Source of the DNA: JACQXM01 sp964569425
Lineage (GTDB): Bacteria > Planctomycetota > Phycisphaerae > UBA1845
Direction of reading: 5' to 3'
DNA: 35,107 bases
NCBI GenBank assembly: GCA_964569425.1
Contig: CAZMVD010000033.1
Span: 1-35,107 of the forward strand
Positions within the stretch are counted from its first letter, which is position 1. Each line of letters begins with the position of its first letter. The notes below the pieces were generated by a model that was given only the letters and a program-made list of their open reading frames with translations, searched no databases and was not told where the DNA came from. The position numbers and the translations under genes are program-made. Positions 25,814-32,056 of this stretch are shown here, piece after piece.

Positions 25814-25857
25814 AAAGGAGGTGGTCCTTGGACAGTAACATAGGTGGGCTGCCGTAA
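25814..25857 (+). promoter_or_regulatory. Extended Shine-Dalgarno plus nine-codon leader ORF
   Basis: AAAGGAGGTGGTCC (25814-25827) is nearly the perfect complement of a 16S rRNA 3' end. TTG at 25828 follows six bases after GGAGG and opens an ORF for MDSNIGGLP, ending at TAA 25855-25857. The stop lies inside the 5' arm of the 25848-25885 hairpin, so a ribosome ending there would disturb that hairpin. A Pro-stop ending is often slow to terminate. Translation is inferred. Confidence 0.5.
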
Positions 25858-25899
25858 GGCAGTGGACGTAGCTGCTTACGGCAGCAACACAAGCGTGAG

Positions 25900-25938
25900 C
25901 CCGTCCGGTCCTTGAAGGGCCGGGCGGGTTCTTTGTTT
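25900..25938 (+). terminator. Intrinsic terminator
   Basis: Arms 25900-25912 and 25916-25928 pair over 13 bp, including two or three G-U pairs, with a 3-nt loop. TTCTTTGTTT follows at 25929-25938. It is the clearest Rho-independent terminator in the window. Its 5' arm overlaps the AGCCC that can close the upstream junction. Confidence 0.8.
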
Positions 25939-25940
25939 GG

Positions 25941-25992
25941 GCCATATCCAAAGCGATTCACAGCGACTGACAGATACCGGTTTGGACATGGC
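25941..25992. repeat. Inverted repeat downstream of the terminator
   Basis: GCCATATCCAAA (25941-25952) and TTTGGACATGGC (25981-25992) are complementary at 11 of 12 positions with a 28-nt loop. It may be an operator for pepT or part of an RNA hairpin. The loop holds two related 10-mers, gcgattcaca and gcgactgaca. Confidence 0.6.
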
Positions 25993-26004
25993 ATCCGAAG
26001 GACG

Positions 26005-26046
26005 AGAATGCCGAATGGCGAATCGAGAATGGCGAACGGCGGAATG
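26005..26046. repeat. Period-7 degenerate tandem repeat array
   Basis: Six 7-base units in phase (agaatgc, cgaatgg, cgaatcg, agaatgg, cgaacgg, cggaatg) between the 25.9 kb terminator and pepT. They share the agaatgg/cgaatgg units with the array at 17073-17177. Confidence 0.75.
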
Positions 26047-26178
26047 CGGTGGGTCGGCCGATGACCCCGCCGGCAAGCAAGCAGGTCGGCGCTTGTCAGG
26101 GGCGGCCGGTTCGGGACAATCAGCGTTCGGCGCCCTTGCGGGGGGGTCCGCGGGCGCGGCTTTTCGCGGAGGCATTTC

Positions 26179-27411
26179 ATGGACACGCTGCTTGATCGCT
26201 TTCAACGCTATGTAAAGGTCGAATCCACCGCCGTGGAGGAAACCACCAACTATCCCAGCTCGCCCGGTCAGCTCGAGATGGGCAAGATGCTGGTCGAGGA
26301 GTTGCGCGCGCTCAAACTCGACGGCGTATCGATCGACGAGCATGGGATCGTCATGGCGACGATCCCCGCGAACGTGGACGGCGCACCCATGGTAGCCTGG
26401 CTGGCGCACGTGGATACGTCGCCGGAGTACACGGCCAAGGACGTCAAGCCGATCGTGCATCGCAACTATGACGGCAAAGACATCCCGCTGCCCGGCGACC
26501 CGACCAAAGTGATTCGCGTGGCCGACTCGCCGCAGTTAGCGGCCCTGAAAGGCAAGACCATCATCACCACCGATGGGACGACACTCCTCGGCGCCGACGA
26601 CAAAGCCGGCGTGGCGGTCATCATGTCTACCGCGGCGCACCTGATGGCCCATCCGGAGATCAAGCACGGACCGATCCGCATTGTGTTTACCTGCGACGAG
26701 GAGGTAGGCCGCGGCACCGACAAGCTGGATCTCAAAAAGATCAACGCCATCTGCGCGTACACGCTGGACAGCGAATCGGCCGGGCACGTGGAGAGCGAGA
26801 CCTTTTCAGCAGACCTGGCCACCGTCGTGATCAAGGGGGTGAACATCCACCCCGGGTTTGCGACCGGCCGCATGGTCAACGCCATTCGCATCGCCGGCGA
26901 TTTCATCGCACGAATGCCGTGGCAGCGGCTCTCGCCCGAAACCACCAGCGGGCGCGATGGCTTCCTGCACCCCTACGTGCTGGAAGGCGGCGTGTCCGAA
27001 GTGAAGATCAAGGTGTTGCTGCGGAGCTTTGTGACCGCCGAGCTGGCCGAGCAGGCGAAGATTCTCGAAGCCGTCGCCGCCACGTTGCGCGCCGAGCATC
27101 CCCGAGCCGACATTAGCGTCAACGTCAAGAAACAATACCGCAACATGCTTGAGTACTTGTCCAAGGAGCCGCGGGCGGTGAAGCTGGCCGAGGAGGCCAT
27201 CCGCCGCGCCGGCATGACGCCCAAGTTCGAGTCCATCCGCGGCGGAACGGACGGCTCACGCCTGAGCGAAATGGGCCTGCCCACGCCGAACCTGTCGGTC
27301 GGAATGCACAACTTCCACTCCCCGCTGGAGTTCGCCTGCCTCGAGGAAATGGAATCGGCGGTTAAGGTGCTGATCGAGCTGGCCCAGCTCTGGGGCAAGG
27401 AGCGGGCATAG
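26179..27411 (+). CDS. pepT: Tripeptide aminopeptidase (peptidase T)
   Basis: A 410-residue cytoplasmic zinc peptidase of the M20 family, which removes the N-terminal residue of tripeptides. Visible metal and catalytic residues are HVDTSPE (His77, Asp79), GTTLLGADDKAG (Asp140), CDEEVGRGT (Glu174 and Glu175) and a late HNFHSPLE. The closing RGGTDGSRLSEMGLPTPNL is diagnostic. The length equals the E. coli enzyme (408 aa). GGAGG lies seven bases before the ATG at 26179. It is preceded by the structured RNA, inverted repeat and heptamer array, so an attenuator could control it. It is convergent with the HAD gene, with 8 bp between the stops. Confidence 0.97.
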   Translation: MDTLLDRFQRYVKVESTAVEETTNYPSSPGQLEMGKMLVEELRALKLDGVSIDEHGIVMATIPANVDGAPMVAWLAHVDTSPEYTAKDVKPIVHRNYDGKDIPLPGDPTKVIRVADSPQLAALKGKTIITTDGTTLLGADDKAGVAVIMSTAAHLMAHPEIKHGPIRIVFTCDEEVGRGTDKLDLKKINAICAYTLDSESAGHVESETFSADLATVVIKGVNIHPGFATGRMVNAIRIAGDFIARMPWQRLSPETTSGRDGFLHPYVLEGGVSEVKIKVLLRSFVTAELAEQAKILEAVAATLRAEHPRADISVNVKKQYRNMLEYLSKEPRAVKLAEEAIRRAGMTPKFESIRGGTDGSRLSEMGLPTPNLSVGMHNFHSPLEFACLEEMESAVKVLIELAQLWGKERA

Positions 27412-27419
27412 AGGTCGGC

Positions 27420-28112
27420 TCAACCGATTATGGAGCGGTCCAGGCAGGACGCAAGTTCGAATAGCGTCATGACCGTTCGTCCTGCCGTGCCGCCCGGCGG
27501 GGCGGCGGCGTCGCGGTAGATGCCATCCGCACGGCACACTTGCACCGTCAGCCAGCCCAGCGCGTTGGGCGCGAGGAAGTCCTTGGCGGGGTTGTCAGCG
27601 ACGTACACGCACTCGGCATGCTGCACCGCGAGCCGCTCGGCCATCAGTTCAAAAGCCCGCGGATGCGGCTTGCCGAATCCCGGCCCCAGCGTATCGGTGA
27701 GAATGATCTCATCCACCCGTGCTTGCAAGCCCAGCGCCGCCACTTTCTGCTCCTGCTGATAGACCGGCCCGTCGCTGATAATTCCCAGCCGATACTGCCC
27801 GCGCAGTTTTGTTAACGCATCGTCGGCATCTTCATGCAACGAAATGGTCGGCCGATGGCGGCGATAGGTTTCCACCATGGCGGCCACCAGATCCCGGTCG
27901 TCCCCTATTCCCTTCGCTTCCAACATCGCATTGAACACCCGGGGACGATGAGAGGTGTCGAAAAGGCGGCGCATCTCCGCCGCGGCCGCCGCCGGGTCGC
28001 CCAGCCGATCGGCAAACGCCGCCGCCACCGCCGCAAACCCGCTGAACGCGTACTGCCGCTCCGGATACAACGTGTCGTCGAGATCAAAGATAACGGCGCC
28101 AATGCCGGACAT
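27420..28112 (-). CDS. HAD-superfamily phosphatase
   Basis: A 230-residue HAD-fold protein. Motif I is FDLDDTLYPE (near 9-18), motif II is IISDGP (near 110), the lysine is in GFGKPHPRAF and motif III/IV is VYVADNPAKDF. These residues support phosphatase activity; the substrate is unknown. It lies downstream of the ATP-grasp gene on the same strand after a 251-bp gap filled with repeats, and HAD and ATP-grasp genes of these types are often neighbours in bacterial polysaccharide loci. That link is general knowledge plus inference. The ATG at 28112 gives the standard start. Confidence 0.88.
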   Translation of the reverse strand: MSGIGAVIFDLDDTLYPERQYAFSGFAAVAAAFADRLGDPAAAAAEMRRLFDTSHRPRVFNAMLEAKGIGDDRDLVAAMVETYRRHRPTISLHEDADDALTKLRGQYRLGIISDGPVYQQEQKVAALGLQARVDEIILTDTLGPGFGKPHPRAFELMAERLAVQHAECVYVADNPAKDFLAPNALGWLTVQVCRADGIYRDAAAPPGGTAGRTVMTLFELASCLDRSIIG

Positions 28113-28190
28113 GGGAATCGCCCAAACGTGGAAAAGTCAAAACGTCAAAACACCGAACCCACAGCAGAGAGGCGAGAGCGAAGCGATGAA

Positions 28191-28230
28191 GCCACGCAGG
28201 CACGAAATCACGACACCACGCAGTCGCACG
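28191..28230. repeat. Period-8 degenerate repeat
   Basis: The units cacgcagg, cacgaaat, cacgacac, cacgcagt can be read in phase (about 28193-28224). It is a short, low-complexity stretch distinct from the period-7 array that follows. Confidence 0.6.
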
Positions 28231-28260
28231 CTCCCGCCGAAGGTGCCCTGCGATCCCCTT

Positions 28261-28358
28261 CAATCGACATTCGACAATCGACAATCGACAATCCGCAATC
28301 CGCAATCCCCAATCCGCAATCCGCAATCCGCAATCGCCAATCGCCAATCGGCAATTGG
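28261..28358. repeat. Period-7 tandem repeat array (14 units)
   Basis: Fourteen in-phase 7-mers beginning caatcga, cattcga, caatcga, caatcga, caatccg and ending caatcgc, caatcgc, caatcgg, caattgg. Units are 71-100% identical to caatccg. It is the cleanest of the heptamer arrays. It lies in the gap between the ATP-grasp and HAD genes and encodes nothing. Confidence 0.9.
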
Positions 28359-28363
28359 CAACC

Positions 28364-29401
28364 TCACTTCCCCCTCATCACCCGTGACGCGTTCTTAACG
28401 AACACCGACTCATCATAGCGCAACATGGCCACGTCGTCGCGGAAGCCGGCAGCCGGGATGCGGACGCGCCGGCCAAGGTGCTCGGCCAGCAGCCAGCGCG
28501 GAAAATCGGCCCCGGCGTGGATGGCCAGCGGCGCGCCGCCGCCGAAGCGCGGGTTGATCTCGATCACGCGAATGCGCCCCTCGCGCGCGACCATGCACTG
28601 CACGGTGACCACCCCTCGACACTCGCCCAGCGCCGCCACCACGCGGCGGCCCACTTCCATGATGGCCGGATCCTTGACGATCACCCCCTTGCTCACCTCG
28701 CCGGTGCGCACTTCCAGGCGTTTGCGCGGCACCACGCAACGCGGCACGCCGTCGAATCCGGCGTAAACGTCGAGCGTGTGCTCGCTACCCTCGACGTATT
28801 CCTGAACGATGGCATCGTGGACGCGGCGTCCGAACGTGCGCAATTCGTCCTCGTTCTGAACAATGTGGCTGCCCACCGCGGCGCTGCCGCAGCGCGGCTT
28901 CAGGAAAAGCGGAAATCGCTGCCCGGCCGGCGGCGGACCGTCGGTCCAGGGCCACGTATCGGGCACGTCGATGCCCGCGTCGCGCAGCGTGCGAAACGTC
29001 GCCAGCTTGTCCCGGCAGATGTCCACCACCCTGGGAGCGGAAACCACCGCACGGCAGCCCGCCTCGGCGAAGCGCCCCACCGCCGCAGCGAGCACGGGCA
29101 GTTCCGTGTCGATCGTCGGCACCAGCATGTCGATGCGCCGCCGTCGGACGATGTCCAGCAGGTCGTCCACGTAGTGCCCCGCCGCGATAGGGCGCACGAT
29201 GATCCCGCGATCCACAAGGTGCATGGCGGGCGACATCCAGTTGACATCGGTGCCATACACGGTCAGCACAATATCCAGACGTTTCGCGGCGCGGCGAAAG
29301 GACTGCAGCAACTCCACCCGCCGCCCCACGCAGGTAAGCAGCAGGCGAACCTCGCGCCGCTTCGAACCGACTTCGCTCCGCGGTTTCTTCTTCTTTTTCA
29401 T
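28364..29401 (-). CDS. ATP-grasp ligase, carbamoyl-phosphate-synthase-like
   Basis: A 345-residue protein. A pre-ATP-grasp Rossmann part (LLLTCVGRRVELLQSFRRA, about 20-38; DMLVPTIDTELPVL, about 112-125) precedes the ATP-grasp domain with FLKPRCGSAAVGS (about 165-180) and the magnesium-site EINPRFGGGAPL (near 293-304). Such stand-alone ligases join a carboxylate to an amine or other acceptor; the substrate is unknown. The ATG at 29401, just before the lysine run KKKKK, is chosen because the upstream frame overlaps the divergent cinA promoter. ATG 29452 is an alternative. The HAD gene is downstream. Confidence 0.82.
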   Translation of the reverse strand: MKKKKKPRSEVGSKRREVRLLLTCVGRRVELLQSFRRAAKRLDIVLTVYGTDVNWMSPAMHLVDRGIIVRPIAAGHYVDDLLDIVRRRRIDMLVPTIDTELPVLAAAVGRFAEAGCRAVVSAPRVVDICRDKLATFRTLRDAGIDVPDTWPWTDGPPPAGQRFPLFLKPRCGSAAVGSHIVQNEDELRTFGRRVHDAIVQEYVEGSEHTLDVYAGFDGVPRCVVPRKRLEVRTGEVSKGVIVKDPAIMEVGRRVVAALGECRGVVTVQCMVAREGRIRVIEINPRFGGGAPLAIHAGADFPRWLLAEHLGRRVRIPAAGFRDDVAMLRYDESVFVKNASRVMRGK

Positions 29402-29498
29402 ACGCCGTCGCACATCCTCACGACTATATCGGTCAATGCGCCGCACGGCCATCACGAACCGGATTGAGCGGCGCGCGCCGGCGCGGTACGTTTCCCGC

Positions 29499-30743
29499 AT
29501 GAATGCCGTCATACTCAGCGTCGGCGACGAACTGGTCACCGGACAAACGCTCGATACCAACGCCGCCTGGCTCGCCGCCGAACTCACCCGCGCCGGCCTG
29601 GATGTCCTTCGTCACGTCACCGTGGGGGACGACCTCGAACGCCTGACCGTTTCCATACGCCACGCGCTCGCCGCGGCGGAGGTCGTGGTCGTCACCGGCG
29701 GACTGGGCCCCACGGCCGACGATTTGACGCGCCAAGCACTGGCCGATGCCGTCGGCCAGTCCCTGGAAGAAAACTCCGAGGCACTGGCACAGATCGTCGC
29801 CTTCTTCGAGCGCTGGCAGCGCCCGATGGCGGAATCGAACCGCATCCAAGCGCTGATCCCGCGCGGGTGCCACGTCATCCCCAACCCTCGCGGCACCGCG
29901 CCCGGCATTCATTACCACCACGATGCCGGACACCTCTTCGCCCTCCCCGGCGTACCCGGCGAAATGAAGGCCATGTTTGCCGAAAGCGTGGCGCCGGCCA
30001 TCGCGGTGACCGGCAGGGCGACCGTGCTGGTGGGCCGGCTGAACACTTTCGGCATGAGCGAAGCCAAGTTGGGCGAAGCCATCGCCGACCTGATGGCCCG
30101 TGGCCGCAATCCGCTGGTGGGAACGACGGCGTCGCAGGCGGTGATCAGCGTGCGGATCATCGCGCGGGCGCCAAGCGAGGCGGAAGCGCGGTCGCTGCTG
30201 GAAGCCGACAAGGACGAGGTGCGGCGCCGGCTGGGCACGTCCGTGTTCGGCGAGGAGGACGACACGCTCCAGGCCGCCACAGCGCGACTGCTGCTGGAGC
30301 GCGGCCCGACCATCGCCACGGCAGAGAGCTGCACCGGCGGCCTGCTCGCCAATCGCCTCACCGACATGCCCGGCAGCAGCGCGTATTTTCAGCGCGGGTA
30401 CGTGACCTACTCGAACGCGTCGAAGCTGGAGATGCTCGGCGTGCCACACGAAATGCTCGAATCGCAGGGGGCGGTCAGCGCGGCGGCGGCCGAGGCGATG
30501 GCAAGAAACTGTCGCACGTCGGCTGCCACGGACCTGGCACTGTCGATCACGGGGATCGCGGGCCCCGGCGGTGGCTCGGCCGACAAACCCGTAGGGCTGG
30601 TCTTCGTCGCGCTCGCCGAACCAAAGTCGGTTCAGAGTCGCCGACTGCTGCTCGGCACGCACCTGACGCGCGAGGAAATCCGCGACCGCGCCTGCAAATC
30701 CGCGCTCAACCTGCTGCGCTTGCACCTGCTCGAACACACGTGA
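29499..30743 (+). CDS. cinA: CinA: NMN amidohydrolase/ADP-ribose pyrophosphatase-like protein
   Basis: A 414-residue two-domain CinA. The N-terminal COG1058 domain has the molybdopterin-binding fold (SVGDELVTGQTLDTNAAWL; VVTGGLGPTADDLTR near 67-81). The C-terminal CinA domain has AESCTGGLLANRLTDMPGSS (near 272-291) and GIAGPGGGS (near 350). Known members salvage NMN, the C-domain acting as deamidase and the N-domain on ADP-ribose. The ATG at 29499 gives MNAVILSVGDE. It is divergent from the ATP-grasp gene (97 bp between starts). The CDF gene follows after 83 bp and may be co-transcribed. Confidence 0.95.
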   Translation: MNAVILSVGDELVTGQTLDTNAAWLAAELTRAGLDVLRHVTVGDDLERLTVSIRHALAAAEVVVVTGGLGPTADDLTRQALADAVGQSLEENSEALAQIVAFFERWQRPMAESNRIQALIPRGCHVIPNPRGTAPGIHYHHDAGHLFALPGVPGEMKAMFAESVAPAIAVTGRATVLVGRLNTFGMSEAKLGEAIADLMARGRNPLVGTTASQAVISVRIIARAPSEAEARSLLEADKDEVRRRLGTSVFGEEDDTLQAATARLLLERGPTIATAESCTGGLLANRLTDMPGSSAYFQRGYVTYSNASKLEMLGVPHEMLESQGAVSAAAAEAMARNCRTSAATDLALSITGIAGPGGGSADKPVGLVFVALAEPKSVQSRRLLLGTHLTREEIRDRACKSALNLLRLHLLEHT

Positions 30744-30826
30744 GGGTCGGAAGCGCGGCTGGGCCGAAACGCCTGCGGAATCCGCACGCCCGTTGGAAAA
30801 CGCCGCGGGCGCGGTAGGCTTCGCTC

Positions 30827-31711
30827 ATGGAAGCGCACACGCAACCGGGCCGCCGCGCGTCGGCCGTCAGCATGGCCGTCAACGGGGGGCTGGCGCTCAT
30901 CAAACTGGTCACCGGACTGGCCGGCCAGTCCTACGCCCTGGTGGCCGACGCGTTCGAGTCGCTTTCCGATATCGTGAGTTCCTTTCTGGTGTGGAGCGGA
31001 CTGGTCATTGCCGCCCGCCCGGCGGACGAAAACCACCCGTACGGCCACGGCAAAGCAGAGCCGCTGGCGGCGCTGGCCGTGGCGGGGATGCTGGTGATCG
31101 CCGCGGGAGCGATTGCCGTGCAGGCCATCCGTGAGATCGGCACATCCCACACCGTCCCCGCGTGGTACACCCTGCCCGTCCTGCTGGTCATCATCGTGAT
31201 CAAGGAGGCGATGTACCGCTACGAATCTCGCGTGGCGCACCAGGTCGGCAGCACCGCTGTACACGCAGACGCCTGGCACCACCGCAGCGATGCGCTCACG
31301 TCGGTGGCCGCGGCCGTGGGGATTGCCATCGCCCTGGCGGCGGGTCCGGCGTATGCCGCGGCCGACGACTGGGCGGCGCTGCTGGTGTGCGGGGTGATCG
31401 TATTTAACGGCGTGCGCTTCGCGCGGGCGGCCATCCGCGAACTGATGGACACGGTGCCCGATACGGCCATTCTTGATGCCATTCAGCAACAGGCCCTTCA
31501 AGTAGAAGGGGCACGCTTCGTGGAGAAGCTGTTCGTGCGCAAAATGGGGATGCAGCTTTACGTCGACATGCACCTGGAGGTGGACCCCGACCTGTCCGTG
31601 CGCCGCGCCCACGACATCGCCCACCGCGTGAAGGACGCCATCATCGCCCACCGCCCGCAGGTGGCCGACGTGCTGATCCACATCGAACCGCACATCACCC
31701 GCGCGCAATGA
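30827..31711 (+). CDS. Cation diffusion facilitator (zinc/iron efflux type)
   Basis: A 294-residue inner-membrane transporter of the CDF family. It has six membrane helices in the first about 200 residues and a C-terminal metal-binding domain (LYVDMHLEVDP, HIEPH). The transport-site residues are in DAFESLSD on helix 2 and HADAWHHRSDALTS on helix 5. The HPYGHGKAE motif of cytosolic loop 1 is clear. It exports divalent metals such as zinc, iron or manganese in exchange for protons; the metal cannot be told from sequence. The ATG at 30827 has only a weak Shine-Dalgarno. Confidence 0.93.
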   Translation: MEAHTQPGRRASAVSMAVNGGLALIKLVTGLAGQSYALVADAFESLSDIVSSFLVWSGLVIAARPADENHPYGHGKAEPLAALAVAGMLVIAAGAIAVQAIREIGTSHTVPAWYTLPVLLVIIVIKEAMYRYESRVAHQVGSTAVHADAWHHRSDALTSVAAAVGIAIALAAGPAYAAADDWAALLVCGVIVFNGVRFARAAIRELMDTVPDTAILDAIQQQALQVEGARFVEKLFVRKMGMQLYVDMHLEVDPDLSVRRAHDIAHRVKDAIIAHRPQVADVLIHIEPHITRAQ

Positions 31712-31756
31712 CCGTCGTCGGTCCGGGTAAGAACCCACCCCCATAACAAAGCGAGC

Positions 31757-31801
31757 CGCGGGCTGGTTCCCCTTGACGCGAAGTGTCAAGGGCAGCCCGC
31801 G
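31757..31801. repeat. Compound hairpin
   Basis: A 9-bp outer stem (CGCGGGCTG and CAGCCCGCG) and an 8-bp inner stem (CCCTTGAC and GTCAAGGG) with a 7-nt loop. The only unpaired part of the outer stem is a 4-nt left bulge. No T-run follows on either strand, so a terminator role is uncertain. Confidence 0.7.
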
Positions 31802-31934
31802 CGGACGCCCCGAATCAGCCTTGGGATAGGCTCAACTTTGCGGTCCCCGCTGTGATGGTAAACCCGATAGCGGTAGTCCTATGGGACTGCTTCGGCCCCC
31901 GGCTCGACGACGAGCCGCGGCGCTGTCGTTTCAC

Positions 31935-31950
31935 GCAGTATATATACTGC
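31935..31950. repeat. 16-bp perfect palindrome, copy 1
   Basis: GCAGTATATATACTGC, perfectly self-complementary, with an AT-rich centre. The identical 16-mer recurs at 32013-32028, 78 bp away. It resembles an operator for a dimeric regulator. Its spacing of CAG...CTG does not fit the LexA CTG...CAG pattern. Confidence 0.85.
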
Positions 31951-32005
31951 AACGATCGAGTGACGAATGGAAACTCCCGCACGGGAACGTGCAGCACAGG
32001 AGGCT

Positions 32006-32035
32006 GTCGCGTGCAGTATATATACTGCACGCGAC
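32006..32035. repeat. 30-bp perfect palindrome containing copy 2
   Basis: The 16-mer GCAGTATATATACTGC (32013-32028) is extended by GTCGCGT on the left and ACGCGAC on the right into a 30-bp perfect palindrome. It lies 21 bp past the asnS stop. A perfect 15-bp arm without a loop could extrude as a cruciform or hold a dimeric regulator. Confidence 0.9.
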
Positions 32036-32056
32036 CACAAACCGGCCGTACCCGTC

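Larger units (their letters stand above)
25624..25938 (+). ncRNA. Candidate structured leader or small RNA
   Basis: A transcription unit of about 315 nt without a secure protein. It runs from the promoter at 25590-25617 to the intrinsic terminator at 25900-25938. Hairpins visible include CCGGATCG with CGATCACCGG (25646-25671) and AGCGGAC with GTCCGC (about 25736-25753). A large one at 25848-25885 has 14 bp with one bulged G and a 9-nt loop. An outer GGGCT (25846-25850) can pair with AGCCC (25898-25902), forming a three-way junction whose last bases are shared with the terminator stem. It matches no RNA family I know: the RNase P, tmRNA, 6S and SRP signatures are absent. It could be a cis-acting attenuator upstream of pepT or a free small RNA. 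Confidence 0.5.
28113..28363. other. Repeat-filled gap between HAD and ATP-grasp genes
   Basis: 251 bp with no gene: AAAGTCAAAAC-type repeats near 28128-28151, a period-8 CACG-type stretch near 28191-28230 and the period-7 array 28261-28358. Together these leave little room for a promoter before the HAD gene, so it is likely read through from the ATP-grasp gene. Confidence 0.5.
31712..32056. other. Convergent intergenic region rich in dyad symmetry
   Basis: 345 bp between the ends of the CDF gene and asnS. It holds a compound hairpin (31757-31801), smaller hairpins at 31873-31890 and 31900-31917, and the two palindromes listed separately. Open frames through it on both strands (about 31815-32204 minus, 31783-32430 plus) run into asnS antisense and show no family similarity, so I call no gene. 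Confidence 0.6.

Noticed and set aside
25814..25827. A 16S rRNA 3'-end-like sequence on the minus strand
   Set aside because: Only the anti-Shine-Dalgarno-like 14 bases match and no preceding 16S helix is present. An extended Shine-Dalgarno on the plus strand explains it better.
25623..25838. A 71-codon frame beginning at the first ATG after the candidate promoter
   Set aside because: The ATG has no Shine-Dalgarno, the product is proline- and arginine-rich low-complexity sequence, and the stretch folds into hairpins, so an RNA reading is more likely.
28261..28358. CRISPR array
   Set aside because: The units are 7 bases with no spacers and there are no cas genes. It is a plain tandem repeat.
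29433..30737. A 434-codon frame antisense to cinA
   Set aside because: It is a shadow frame opposite a well-supported gene, with composition typical of GC-skewed antisense.
31935..32035. LexA box
   Set aside because: The palindromes read CAG...CTG, the reverse of the CTG...CAG core of proteobacterial LexA boxes, and no promoter is adjacent.
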